Below, piece by piece: positions 1 through 8,035 of a stretch of DNA of 64,000 nt; positions within the stretch are counted from its first letter, which is position 1, and each line of letters starts with the position of its first letter. Source of the stretch: Cohnella abietis (lineage in GTDB: Bacteria; Bacillota; Bacilli; Paenibacillales; Paenibacillaceae). The translations under genes were made by a program, and so were the position numbers. The DNA lies in assembly GCF_004295585.1 (NCBI RefSeq), contig NZ_AP019400.1:2764001-2828000 (forward strand), in the 5' to 3' direction. The notes under the pieces were generated by a model, which saw only the letters and a program-made list of their open reading frames with translations, made no database searches and was not told where the DNA came from.

Positions 1-83
1 ATAGCTTCTTGCACACTACAACCTGTTAAGAGAACCACGCAAACAATTACTATTATTACTCCAAATGCAAACATTCTTCTCAT
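1..83 (-). CDS. Lipoprotein, N-terminal part only (runs off the left edge)
   Basis: Twenty-seven codons are visible, starting at ATG 83-81 and reading off the window. The peptide begins Met-Arg-Arg-Met, has a hydrophobic stretch (FAFGVIIVIVCVVLL) and then a lipobox Leu-Thr-Gly-Cys, so the product should be a lipid-anchored surface protein. A GAGGTGA ribosome binding site lies five bases upstream of the start. Function cannot be told from this fragment. Confidence 0.7.
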   Translation of the reverse strand, partial: MRRMFAFGVIIVIVCVVLLTGCSVQEA

Positions 84-147
84 CTTAGTCACCTCGTTCT
101 TGAGACGAAATAAACAAGAAAAATGTTCCACAATATTTAATTTCTAT

Positions 148-178
148 GTACCGCCGTCCCAAGGAGGGGCGGCGGTAC
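148..178 (-). terminator. Hairpin terminator downstream of the PrsA-like gene
   Basis: A 13-bp stem with one G-T pair (148-160 against 166-178) encloses a five-base loop and lies 25 bp past the stop codon of the foldase gene. The stem is very GC rich but the T-tract on the minus strand is poor, so termination is inferred from position and stem strength. Confidence 0.55.
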
Positions 179-203
179 ACGTTTTAGAGACACATATCGC
201 AAT

Positions 204-1316
204 CTATGAATTTGCAGGAAGCTTAATTGATTGAATCAGTGCCGGAAGATCTTTTTCTACATATTTTTGATAGGTTTGGCTAAGTAGGCCTTCGATGAGC
301 TGATCTTTAACCTGCTCAACCGTATAGGTGACGCGTGAATCTACTTTCATTATATGATAGCCGAAGTCGGTTTTAACGGGATCGCTAATTTGATTGAGGG
401 GCAGCTCGGCTCCTGCTTTCTTAAATTCTGTGACAAATTGAGTCAGTTGTGCATCTGCGTATAAGCCGCCCTTGTCCTTCGAGCCGGGGTCGTCCGAATA
501 TTCTTTGGCTAATGCGGCGAAATCCCCGCCATCGTTAAGCTTAGCCTGCACTTCCAGTGCTCTTATACGAGCTTCTTCCGGTGTGCGAATGGATTTGCCT
601 GTTTGATTGTCTATCGTCGCTATAAGAATGTGACGAACGCTCGCGGTTACGAACGCAGCGGAATCTGCTTTGCGCTGGCGATCGTATTCGGCTTTCACTG
701 TTTTGTCGTCAATCATACCTGAGAGCGCTTTGCTGATTAGGACCTGCCGTTTAATGAACAGCTTAAGATCAGCTTCCGACAGCTTTGATGCCTTCAACTG
801 GCTTGCAAACTTCTCCTCAGTGCCGAAATATGTCTTAATTTGCTTTATTTCTGTAGTCACAACATTAGCTGCTTCCTTGCCGAAGGCAGCTTCTGACTTG
901 GCGGCAAGCAGCTTTAAGGCGATTAGTTGTTTAACCGCAAGCTGTTTATCAGAGGGAATGGCTTGTGAAAAATAGAAAGAGTATGCAGCTAAGTAAGTAT
1001 CGAATTCTTTTTGAGTAATCGATCCACCCTTGTATACAGCAATAGCAGAAGTGCCGAACGATACCGTTCCTGTCTTTTCATCGAACACTGCGGTTTTACC
1101 GAATACTTCAGCAACAGATTTAACAGGTACATATACCGTATCCTTGTAGGTGAATCCGGAAGCGCTTGCAGTTGGCTTGTCCGTGCCGTCGAGCTTGAAC
1201 TTTAGATCCCGCAAAAACACGTTTATTGACTTACTATTTGCGGCGTAGGCCATAGACCCTGTGAGCATAGAACCTAGCAATAAACCTACAACTAAGCCCT
1301 TCATCTTGTCCTTCAT
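204..1316 (-). CDS. PrsA-like peptidyl-prolyl isomerase with a copper-amine-oxidase-like N-terminal domain
   Basis: An extracytoplasmic foldase of 370 aa that should assist folding of exported proteins. Residues 1-25 are a signal peptide ending Ala-Tyr-Ala; there is no lipobox, unlike classical PrsA. Residues about 30-90 resemble the copper amine oxidase N-terminal (stalk) domain common in Paenibacillus exported proteins, with YVPVKSVAEVFG. Residues about 95-220 are a helical SurA/PrsA-type domain. About 225-330 is a parvulin rotamase, with VRHIL, AKEYSDDPGS, GGLY and FGYHIMKV. The frame opens at GTG 1331, but AAGTGAGG lies nine bases before ATG 1316, which gives a normal signal peptide, so 1316 was chosen. 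The gene is monocistronic. Confidence 0.9.
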   Translation of the reverse strand: MKDKMKGLVVGLLLGSMLTGSMAYAANSKSINVFLRDLKFKLDGTDKPTASASGFTYKDTVYVPVKSVAEVFGKTAVFDEKTGTVSFGTSAIAVYKGGSITQKEFDTYLAAYSFYFSQAIPSDKQLAVKQLIALKLLAAKSEAAFGKEAANVVTTEIKQIKTYFGTEEKFASQLKASKLSEADLKLFIKRQVLISKALSGMIDDKTVKAEYDRQRKADSAAFVTASVRHILIATIDNQTGKSIRTPEEARIRALEVQAKLNDGGDFAALAKEYSDDPGSKDKGGLYADAQLTQFVTEFKKAGAELPLNQISDPVKTDFGYHIMKVDSRVTYTVEQVKDQLIEGLLSQTYQKYVEKDLPALIQSIKLPANS

Positions 1317-1422
1317 TACTCTCATCCTCACTTTGGCATAATAGGAAAATAATACGATCCTCTATCATTGTGCATGCATTACCCTATATAAATCAATAGA
1401 TATTTCGAACCTGAATAAATGG

Positions 1423-2067
1423 TCACAGCCATGTGCGTTTGAGTGTATGCAAGTATAGAAACAAGGCTTCCCGGAAAGATTCGATATCTAAAGAGAGGGA
1501 GTGGATTAAATTCTTTACCTGTTCCGTTGTTTCGCCTGCGAATGGGGCCTGCCAGCGTCTAACATTGTGATTCCAGAATAATCTAGAGGTCGCAGAGTGG
1601 TATGTTTTGATCATTTCCTCGTTGCTGCTTAACCTAATAAATTGACCAAGTAGCTCAAATTCGAATGCAATAAATTCATTGATGAATCCACCAGACTCTT
1701 CCCGATCTGCCTTGAGCATCAGCGCTTGAAAGGCTTCTGACATACTAGCTGTCATATGGTGCAAGTCTTCGCGTTTAGATTCCCATGAGGTGCTTATCGA
1801 GAACAATACCATCGAAATGACAACGTCGAGCAGATCACTAACTCTTTGGGAAGAAGAATCTAATATAATAACGCCATGCTTGGAAGCGATACGAACGTAA
1901 CCTTCTAGCTCCAATTGCTGAAGAGCGGCACGAATGGGAGTGCGACTCATATCGAGCTTTTGGCTGATTTGTACTTCAGAAGTTACCGTACCCTTAGGGA
2001 AATCTCCATTCACGATCCATTGATGAATGATTTCATAGGCTTGTTGACGCAAGGATGGATTGCCCAC
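1423..2067 (-). CDS. GntR-family transcriptional regulator (FadR-like)
   Basis: A DNA-binding regulator of 214 aa. Residues 5-68 form a GntR winged helix-turn-helix, with the recognition stretch MSRTPIRAALQQLELEGYV. The helical C-terminal part has the length of an FCD effector domain but lacks the clear Asp-x3-His and His metal pattern, so it is a divergent member. The start is GTG 2067, with GGGAGG nine bases upstream. It is transcribed away from a second GntR gene 76 bp away and lies beside a sugar-acid dehydratase operon, so it probably senses a metabolite of that pathway. The ligand is unknown. Confidence 0.88.
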   Translation of the reverse strand: MGNPSLRQQAYEIIHQWIVNGDFPKGTVTSEVQISQKLDMSRTPIRAALQQLELEGYVRIASKHGVIILDSSSQRVSDLLDVVISMVLFSISTSWESKREDLHHMTASMSEAFQALMLKADREESGGFINEFIAFEFELLGQFIRLSSNEEMIKTYHSATSRLFWNHNVRRWQAPFAGETTEQVKNLIHSLSLDIESFREALFLYLHTLKRTWL

Positions 2068-2143
2068 TTGATCTTCCCTCCCATATGAAAATTAAGTATG
2101 CTAATCATAGAACAAGTAGTGTCAGAAAGGAAGATCTTGAGAG

Positions 2144-2779
2144 ATGCCCACCAACGGAACTACACTTAGGGAAACAGCCTATCAGAAAATAAAGAGCAGT
2201 ATCGTAAACGGAGAGTGGGAGGGAGGCACCTTTCTTTCGGAAAAACAGCTTAGCGAACGTCTGCAAATGAGCAAGACACCGATTCGTTCAGCTTTGGATC
2301 GACTTGAGATGATGGGTCTCGTAAAGCTTGTGCCCAATCAAGGCTTTGTCGTGCAAGAGCTTTCCCTGAAGAAGATTATGGACATCTATGAATTGAGATT
2401 GTCTCTGGAAACGTTCGCTGCAAATCATCTGACTGGAAAAATGGACCGGCTTTTCTTTGACAAGCTTGATGCCAATTTGGCGCTGCAAGCAGATGCAGTG
2501 GAGAGTGAAGATATTGTGAAATATGTTGAGCTGGATCGACAGTTTCATGAATGTATCATTTCGGGAATGGCCAATGAGGAATATGCGGATGCGATGAGCA
2601 GAATCCATGATAAATTTCTAATTGCTGTTCGAACAACCTTCTATAAGAATAAGAAGCGTTTGAGCAGCAGTTTGAATGAGCATAAGCAAATTCGTCATGC
2701 ATTGGAAGGCAATGATCCGGCAGCAACAGTAGCTTTGGTTAAGAAGCATATTGAGTTCGTCGAACAGATCATGCTTTGA
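2144..2779 (+). CDS. GntR-family transcriptional regulator with FCD domain
   Basis: A regulator of 211 aa. Residues 8-72 are a GntR winged helix (KQLSERLQMSKTPIRSALDRLEMMGLV). Residues about 80-205 are an FCD ligand domain with the usual metal-binding pattern: ELDRQFHECI, NEHKQIRHAL and VKKHIEF. AAAGGA lies 12 bases before ATG 2144. It precedes the dehydratase, alcohol dehydrogenase and SDR genes on the same strand. An 8-bp palindrome typical of GntR operators directly follows its stop codon, so it is probably the local repressor of that operon. Confidence 0.9.
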   Translation: MPTNGTTLRETAYQKIKSSIVNGEWEGGTFLSEKQLSERLQMSKTPIRSALDRLEMMGLVKLVPNQGFVVQELSLKKIMDIYELRLSLETFAANHLTGKMDRLFFDKLDANLALQADAVESEDIVKYVELDRQFHECIISGMANEEYADAMSRIHDKFLIAVRTTFYKNKKRLSSSLNEHKQIRHALEGNDPAATVALVKKHIEFVEQIML

Positions 2780-2787
2780 TGTATACA
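2780..2787. promoter_or_regulatory. Candidate GntR operator before the dehydratase operon
   Basis: The palindrome TGTATACA with flanks (GATGTATACAAGTTA) matches the core and right half of the Bacillus subtilis gnt operator ATACTTGTATACAAGTAT. A possible promoter follows, TTGAGC (2799-2804), 17 bp, TACGTT (2822-2827), then the dehydratase start at 2859. Confidence 0.45.
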
Positions 2788-2858
2788 AGTTAGACATCTT
2801 GAGCGATCAGTCTCCTCATGCTACGTTTATCTCATCCTAATTACGGAGGTTATGTAGC

Positions 2859-4007
2859 ATGAAGATTACAGATATCCGCACTTATATCGTAGGCAATCCG
2901 TGGAAAAATTGGTTGTTTATCCAGGTGGATACGGATGAAGGAATTAGCGGCTTGGGAGAAGGAACGTTAAACGGGTTCTCCAAGACAGTAGAGGCAGCTA
3001 TTCATGAGTTAAAGCATTTGGTGATAGGAATGGATCCGTTTGACGTGGAAACGATATCTCTCAAAATGATTCGCGATGTATATTCGGATGGCGGCCAAAT
3101 TCAAGGCTCTGCTCTTGCGGCTGTTGAAACCGCTTGCTGGGATATTATGGGCAAGGCAACAGGGTTGCCGATCTATAAGCTACTTGGAGGCAAATGTCAT
3201 GATAAGCTACGCTGCTATGCCAATGGCTGGTACCGTGGAGAAACGAGCGAGGCCGGTTTCTTCGAGCAAGCACGTGAAGTTGTGGACAAGGGCTATACAG
3301 CTTTGAAATTTGATCCATTTGGAGCAGCTTGGAGAACCGTTGACCGTTCCGATTTTGCGAAAGCTATTGGAAATATTGCTGCCGTGCGGGAAGCGGTAGG
3401 GCCGGATGTTGATATATTAATCGAAGGACATAATCGATTCAGTGTTCATACGGCATTACAGTTCGCGGAGGCGATGCTCCCGTATAGTCCTACTTGGTTC
3501 GAAGCGCCTGTTCCTCCATCCCGCGTTTCTTCGGTCGTTGAAGTGGCCAAACGCAGTGCTGTACCTATTGCTTGCGGTGAAGATTATTACAATCGCGAGC
3601 AGTTTGCCGAGCTACTTAAGCACGACGCCGTTCATATTATTCAGCTAGAGCCGCAATTCCTTGGATTAAGTGCATCTAAGCAGATTTGTGGGATGGTTCA
3701 CGCGCATAACGGAGTTACTGCTCCGCATAGCGCTCAAGGTCCTATCTGTTCCATCGTTTGCTCCCATTTGAACATGGCGACTCCGAATTTCTTCCTGCAT
3801 GAAATCTTCGATGATTTCAACCATTCATGGGCACAGGAAATATTTACACCTCCATTCAGAGTGGTGGACGGCTACCTGCAGCCACCGGAGCGTCCCGGAC
3901 TTGGGGTAGAGCTTAATCTGGAGGAAGCTGCTAAGTATCCTTATCAGCCTGGTCACTGGCTACCGCTATTCAAGTCGGGCTGGGAAAAACGGGAGCCAGT
4001 CCAATGA
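2859..4007 (+). CDS. Mandelate racemase/muconate-lactonizing enzyme family sugar-acid dehydratase
   Basis: An enolase-superfamily enzyme of 382 aa, probably an acid-sugar dehydratase of the galactonate/mannonate dehydratase type. The N-terminal capping domain covers residues 1-115 and a TIM barrel follows. Visible motifs are LKFDPFG on the second strand; the three metal carboxylates in ILIEGHNRF, WFEAPVPP and CGEDYY; a His two residues after the first carboxylate; and the barrel-end His in PHSAQGP. That two-His arrangement fits dehydratases rather than racemases with a KxK motif. The substrate cannot be fixed by eye. GGAGG lies nine bases upstream. The gene overlaps or abuts the following dehydrogenase, so the two are co-translated. 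Confidence 0.88.
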   Translation: MKITDIRTYIVGNPWKNWLFIQVDTDEGISGLGEGTLNGFSKTVEAAIHELKHLVIGMDPFDVETISLKMIRDVYSDGGQIQGSALAAVETACWDIMGKATGLPIYKLLGGKCHDKLRCYANGWYRGETSEAGFFEQAREVVDKGYTALKFDPFGAAWRTVDRSDFAKAIGNIAAVREAVGPDVDILIEGHNRFSVHTALQFAEAMLPYSPTWFEAPVPPSRVSSVVEVAKRSAVPIACGEDYYNREQFAELLKHDAVHIIQLEPQFLGLSASKQICGMVHAHNGVTAPHSAQGPICSIVCSHLNMATPNFFLHEIFDDFNHSWAQEIFTPPFRVVDGYLQPPERPGLGVELNLEEAAKYPYQPGHWLPLFKSGWEKREPVQ

Positions 4008-4018
4008 AGGAGTTGAAC

Positions 4019-5026
4019 ATGTTGACTATGAAGGCATTAGTATATGAAGGTCCAAGAACGATGAATATGAGGGAAGTTCCCATTCCGGTATTAAAGTCAG
4101 ATGAGGTTCTTATCCGAGTGGAGCGGGTCGGAATATGTGGCTCCGAGCTCGGTGGATATTTGGGACATAATTCACTGCGTAAGCCACCTCTTATTATGGG
4201 ACATGAATTTTCAGGCATTATTGAAAGCGTAGGGGAGCAGGTAAATAGCTTTCAGCCAGGCGTACGCGTCACGGCTAATCCATTAGTTACTTGCGGAACG
4301 TGTCGTTATTGCCGCAACGGACAATCCCAATTGTGCAGCGCAAGGAACTTGCTCGGAGCGCACAGGCCGGGGGCATTCGCACAATTTGTTGCTGTCCCAG
4401 CAAAGAACGTCTATCGGTTAGAAGATCATATATCGTTCGATGAAGGAGCTTTAGCGGAGCCGTTGGCTTGTGCGGTTCACATTTGTCGGCTATTAAGCTT
4501 AACTCCAACAAATAGGCTACTCATATACGGCGCAGGTCCAATAGGGTTATTCGCGTTGCAGGCAGCTAAGGTTTACGGATTAAGCGATATCGTTATTGTA
4601 GATTTAAATGAAGCAAGACTTGAGATCGCTAGAGAGCTCGGCTGTATTGCGGTAACAAGCCTGGACAGTATCGACAATGCTAATGGATTCGATGCCGTCA
4701 TTGATGCCGTAGGAGCGGAATTTACCCGTCAGAAAAGCATTGCAGCAGCTCGTCCCGGAGGAAAGGTTATATTCACGGGCTTACATGAAGCCGATAGCAA
4801 ATTGCCTGTGAACGATATGATTCGTAACGAGATTTGGACGCAAGGCGCTTTCGCCTATTCCGAAGAAGACTTTGAAACGGCATTGCTATGGATCGGGCAA
4901 GGAAAAATTCATTTGCTTCCATGGATGGAGACTGCACAGCTTAGCGATGGAAGCGCATGTTTCGAGAAGCTGATTACGGGTCCGGGGAAAGTGGCGAAAA
5001 TCGTACTCTCGTTGGAAAATATATAA
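4019..5026 (+). CDS. Zinc-dependent medium-chain alcohol/polyol dehydrogenase
   Basis: An NAD(P)-dependent dehydrogenase of 335 aa, of the threonine/sorbitol dehydrogenase type. Catalytic zinc ligands are seen in VGICGSE, MGHEF and ALAEPLAC. The structural zinc loop has four cysteines in CGTCRYCRNGQSQLC. The Rossmann motif is YGAGPIG, followed by an acidic residue at IVDLNEAR that favours NAD. The frame opens at ATG 4004, overlapping the previous stop codon, but AAGGAG at 4007-4012 places the start at ATG 4019, so 4019 was chosen. It probably oxidises a hydroxyl of the sugar acid handled by the neighbouring dehydratase. Confidence 0.9.
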   Translation: MLTMKALVYEGPRTMNMREVPIPVLKSDEVLIRVERVGICGSELGGYLGHNSLRKPPLIMGHEFSGIIESVGEQVNSFQPGVRVTANPLVTCGTCRYCRNGQSQLCSARNLLGAHRPGAFAQFVAVPAKNVYRLEDHISFDEGALAEPLACAVHICRLLSLTPTNRLLIYGAGPIGLFALQAAKVYGLSDIVIVDLNEARLEIARELGCIAVTSLDSIDNANGFDAVIDAVGAEFTRQKSIAAARPGGKVIFTGLHEADSKLPVNDMIRNEIWTQGAFAYSEEDFETALLWIGQGKIHLLPWMETAQLSDGSACFEKLITGPGKVAKIVLSLENI

Positions 5027-5066
5027 CTCAAACGCAATAAAAGTATACTGACTCCGAGGTGAGCCG

Positions 5067-5834
5067 ATGAGCTGGGAAGGTAAGGTCATTATCGTAACGG
5101 GCGGCGGTGGCGGTATTGGTCGCGCAATCGTACACAGATTCGCCGAAGCTGGGAGTACAGTCGTTATCGTAGGTCGAACTTTGAGTAAGGTTGAAGCTGT
5201 ACAATTGGAGATTAAGGAAAAGGGTTATCAAGCGGTTGCCATGTCTGCGGATGTATCGTCGGAAGAGGATGTGAAGCGGGTTGTAAGAGACACGGTAGAG
5301 TTATTTGGTAGAGTTGACGTGATGGTCAACAATGCCGCTGTTTGTCCGCAAATCCGCTTGACTGACTTAAGTCTGGCCGAATGGAATAACGTCGTAACCA
5401 ATAATTTAACGTCGGTATTTCTGTTCTGCAAAGAGGTTATTCCGTCTATGCTGAAGCAAGGCGGAGGGGCTATTGTAAACTTGAGCTCCGTGCATGCCCT
5501 AGCTACTCTCGACGGCTATTCGGCCTACTCTGCATCTAAAGCCGGAATTGTTGGGTTGACGCGGGCGATTGCGCTTGACTACGCGAAGCAGAACATTCGT
5601 GCCAACACGGTGCTACCTGGAGCGGTACAGACTCCGATGCTGGAAAGCAGCGTGAAAAACTTGGATACGGCTCGGGAAGATATTATGAAGCAATGGAATG
5701 ATTCGCAGCCTATCGGTCGTGTAGGACAGCCGGAGGAAATTGCAGCAGTGGTGATGTTCGCCGCAAGCAGCGACAATTCGTTCATGACGGGTACGACTTT
5801 GGTAGCCGACGGTGGAATGACTGCAGAATTGTGA
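5067..5834 (+). CDS. SDR-family oxidoreductase
   Basis: A classical short-chain dehydrogenase/reductase of 255 aa. It has the cofactor motif TGGGGGIGRA at residues 8-17, NNAA, the catalytic Ser in LSSVHAL, the catalytic YSASK, and the Pro-Gly after it (LPGAVQTPM). GAGGTGA lies four bases before the start. It is the last gene of the unit that starts with the dehydratase and is followed by a tandem repeat array. Substrate unknown; a sugar, sugar acid or keto-acid is likely from context. Confidence 0.9.
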   Translation: MSWEGKVIIVTGGGGGIGRAIVHRFAEAGSTVVIVGRTLSKVEAVQLEIKEKGYQAVAMSADVSSEEDVKRVVRDTVELFGRVDVMVNNAAVCPQIRLTDLSLAEWNNVVTNNLTSVFLFCKEVIPSMLKQGGGAIVNLSSVHALATLDGYSAYSASKAGIVGLTRAIALDYAKQNIRANTVLPGAVQTPMLESSVKNLDTAREDIMKQWNDSQPIGRVGQPEEIAAVVMFAASSDNSFMTGTTLVADGGMTAEL

Positions 5835-5863
5835 TAACGGTTATGAAAGACAAGTGATTGTGC

Positions 5864-6160
5864 CGCAATGGGACAGAGATAGGCGGAGACGCCGTCTAAT
5901 TCTCGGCATTGGGAGCGAAATGGGAAAGAGTTAGGCGGAGGTGCCGACTAATTCTCTGTATTGGAGCGAAATGGGAAAGAGTTAGGCGGAGACGCCGACT
6001 AATTCTCGGCATTGGGAGCGAGATGGGGAAGAGATAGGCGGAGGTGCCGACTAATTCTCTGTATTGGAGCGAAATGGGAAAGAGATAGGCGGAGGTGCCG
6101 ACTAATTCTCTGTATTGGAGCGAAATGGGAAAGAGTTAGGCGGAGACGCCGACTAATTCT
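5864..6160. repeat. Tandem array 1: six units of 51-52 bp
   Basis: Six copies are spaced 52, 51, 52, 51 and 51 bp, measured at the GGCGGAG element (5882, 5934, 5985, 6037, 6088, 6139). The unit carries GAGCGAAATGGGAAAGAG, TTAGGCGGAG and GCCGACTAATTCTC, with alternating AC/GT at one position. It fills the space between two convergent genes. The mixture of 51- and 52-bp units breaks reading frames, so it is not a protein repeat. Confidence 0.93.
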
Positions 6161-6166
6161 GCCCAA

Positions 6167-6216
6167 AAACAGGGACTGCCTCAGAAGGTAATTACCTTCT
6201 GGTACAGCCCCTGTTT
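6167..6216. terminator. Large bidirectional hairpin terminator between convergent genes
   Basis: AAACAGGG (6167-6174) pairs with CCCTGTTT (6209-6216) around an inner perfect 20-bp palindrome at 6182-6201. It ends the AraC/Btr-like gene on the minus strand and the array side on the plus strand. Its reverse complement resembles the terminator at 47999-48045. Confidence 0.75.
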
Positions 6217-6252
6217 GCCATGCATCGAAGCCAGCCATAACCGAAACGACTG

Positions 6253-7914
6253 CTAAGAAATCTTGCCCATCAGACGAGGAAGGGCTTCAAGCAGCAGCTC
6301 TCTTGTAAAAGCATCGCCGGAATTCCATTTCGCTGCTTCCACGACATAAACTCTACCCTTCTGAACAGCAGGGAGGCTTCGCCAGAGGGCGCTTCTCATG
6401 AGCTCCTCCATGGCTTCTTTAGAATCCTTTTTCTGAGGAAGCAGCATGAAAATTCTATCTCCCGCATATTCAGGTAAAAGCTCTGCAGAGATTTCCATAA
6501 ACCCATCCCCTGAATCGATAATTTCCTGAATTCTATCAACAGGCTGAAAGCCGAAAGGGTGGTAGAGTGCCGAAGAAAGTCCAGACGCCCCCATAACGAA
6601 TAGCCGCTCCCCATGATCGAAAATAAACACAGAGGCTGTTTCACCATGATTAATATGGGTTTGTAGCTTTTTCCACGCGAGCGCAGCTTTAGTGTTATAC
6701 ACATCCAGCCACTTCTCAACCTCATGCTTTCTTCCAAGTAAATGGCCGAGTGCATTCATACGCTGCTCTAGCGGTGCGAAGGTATTAAATGTTACAGTAG
6801 GAGCAATTTTAGAGATTTTGCTGTATTGCCTTTCATCAGCGTTGGCGAAAATAATTAAATCCGGCTTCAGCGCCTTTAAGATATTAGGATTAATAGGATC
6901 TCCAACATCCTCTACATTCTTTACCCTATCTTTAAACGCGGAATGATCAATCCAGAATACTCCCCCACCGATAGCTTCAATGCCAAGAGCTAGTAGATCA
7001 CCGAAGGTTTCCCCGAAAAAGATAATACGCTGGGGCTGAGCTGGTATTTCAACATCGTGTCCTGTCCAATCTCTCACTTTTGTTTTATTACGCTTATAAC
7101 GGGCATATTGCTTAGGAGTCACACCAGTCGTATGACGAAATCTCCGGTTAAAGTAGTACTCATCAGTAAAGCCGACCTGGTGGGCAATTTCCCGTAAAGG
7201 TGCATTGGAATCAATGAGCAATTCCTTAGAGCGATTAATACGTAGCTCTGTTAAGAAATCTAGCGGTCGCTTGCCAGTTAACTCCTGAAATATGGGAGTG
7301 AACTGCCAGTGCGGCATGTTAGCTAATTGGGCAAGCTGTTTGACTGTAATATTGTGTGTGTAGTTGTTCTGCAAATAATGAATAGTGCTTTCGACCGATT
7401 GGGTAGAGTTAAACAAGCTGTCAGAAGGTAGATTATGTTCGATTATAAAGCCAAGCAATTCCTGAAAGCGCAGCTGCTGCTTAAACGACTCAATATCGCT
7501 CTCGTAGCTTCTTTCCGCATATATTTCCTCTGTGAGACGAATTAATCGAGAGAAGGGGTATGCGATCATTTCAAATCGGTCGGCAAAAATATTTTCTACA
7601 TATATCTCAGGCTGCTGATTTAGATTGCTTATGGCAGTAAAGCTAATTTGGAAAAAGCGAAGTGCTTTGTCATGTCCATTTTCGATTTGAATGGACCGAT
7701 TCGGTGACAGCAAATAGCACTTGTCAGCAGTGAAAGGGACAATATGGCTATCCATATGTAAGCAGCCTGTTCCAGCAGTAACGATCAGTAGTGTATGATA
7801 CGTCGTTGTTTGTTTATCGGAATGCCACCCTACAGATTGGACTTGTAGCTCAATATCCGACAGGTGGAAAATCAGGGAGCGGAGTGGAGCAGATGTCGGC
7901 GCTCGGTTGATCAT
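6253..7914 (-). CDS. btr: Btr-like AraC-type activator fused to a siderophore-binding-protein domain
   Basis: A 553-aa regulator built like Bacillus subtilis Btr (YbbB), which activates the feu siderophore uptake genes when its binding domain holds bacillibactin. Residues 1-165 are a cupin-like N-terminal region. About 175-275 is the AraC double HTH, ending GFTDEYYFNRRFRHTTGVTPKQYARYKR. About 285-550 is a cytoplasmic FeuA/FhuD-type binding domain (DWTGHDVEIP, PQRIIFFGETFGDLLALG) that closely parallels the FeuA encoded next door. AAGGAG precedes the ATG by about ten bases, and a Fur box covers the promoter. The siderophore ligand is inferred, not shown. Confidence 0.9.
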   Translation of the reverse strand: MINRAPTSAPLRSLIFHLSDIELQVQSVGWHSDKQTTTYHTLLIVTAGTGCLHMDSHIVPFTADKCYLLSPNRSIQIENGHDKALRFFQISFTAISNLNQQPEIYVENIFADRFEMIAYPFSRLIRLTEEIYAERSYESDIESFKQQLRFQELLGFIIEHNLPSDSLFNSTQSVESTIHYLQNNYTHNITVKQLAQLANMPHWQFTPIFQELTGKRPLDFLTELRINRSKELLIDSNAPLREIAHQVGFTDEYYFNRRFRHTTGVTPKQYARYKRNKTKVRDWTGHDVEIPAQPQRIIFFGETFGDLLALGIEAIGGGVFWIDHSAFKDRVKNVEDVGDPINPNILKALKPDLIIFANADERQYSKISKIAPTVTFNTFAPLEQRMNALGHLLGRKHEVEKWLDVYNTKAALAWKKLQTHINHGETASVFIFDHGERLFVMGASGLSSALYHPFGFQPVDRIQEIIDSGDGFMEISAELLPEYAGDRIFMLLPQKKDSKEAMEELMRSALWRSLPAVQKGRVYVVEAAKWNSGDAFTRELLLEALPRLMGKIS

Positions 7915-7935
7915 CTAAATGTGCTCCTTTTTTAG

Positions 7936-7950
7936 TGAGAATGATTATCA
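7936..7950 (-). promoter_or_regulatory. Fur box of the btr-like gene
   Basis: TGAGAATGATTATCA differs from the Bacillus 7-1-7 Fur consensus TGATAATNATTATCA at one position. It lies 22-36 bp upstream of the start codon, just downstream of a TACAAT-type -10 on the minus strand, so Fe-Fur would block initiation. Confidence 0.85.
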
Positions 7951-7969
7951 TCTATCTCTCATTGTATAT

Positions 7970-8010
7970 AAATAAAAGAAGCTTTTCAACGGAATCTTGA
8001 AAAGCTTCTT
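7970..8010 (-). terminator. Terminator of the feuA-like gene
   Basis: A perfect 13-bp stem (7976-7988 with 7998-8010) and nine-base loop is followed on the minus strand by a T-rich run, about 25 bp past the feuA stop codon. Confidence 0.88.
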
Positions 8011-8035
8011 ATGTATGTTAGTAATAAAAATCGAT

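Noticed and set aside
5999..6238. 79-codon minus-strand frame over array 1
   Set aside because: It spans the repeat and the terminator hairpin and has no start signal.
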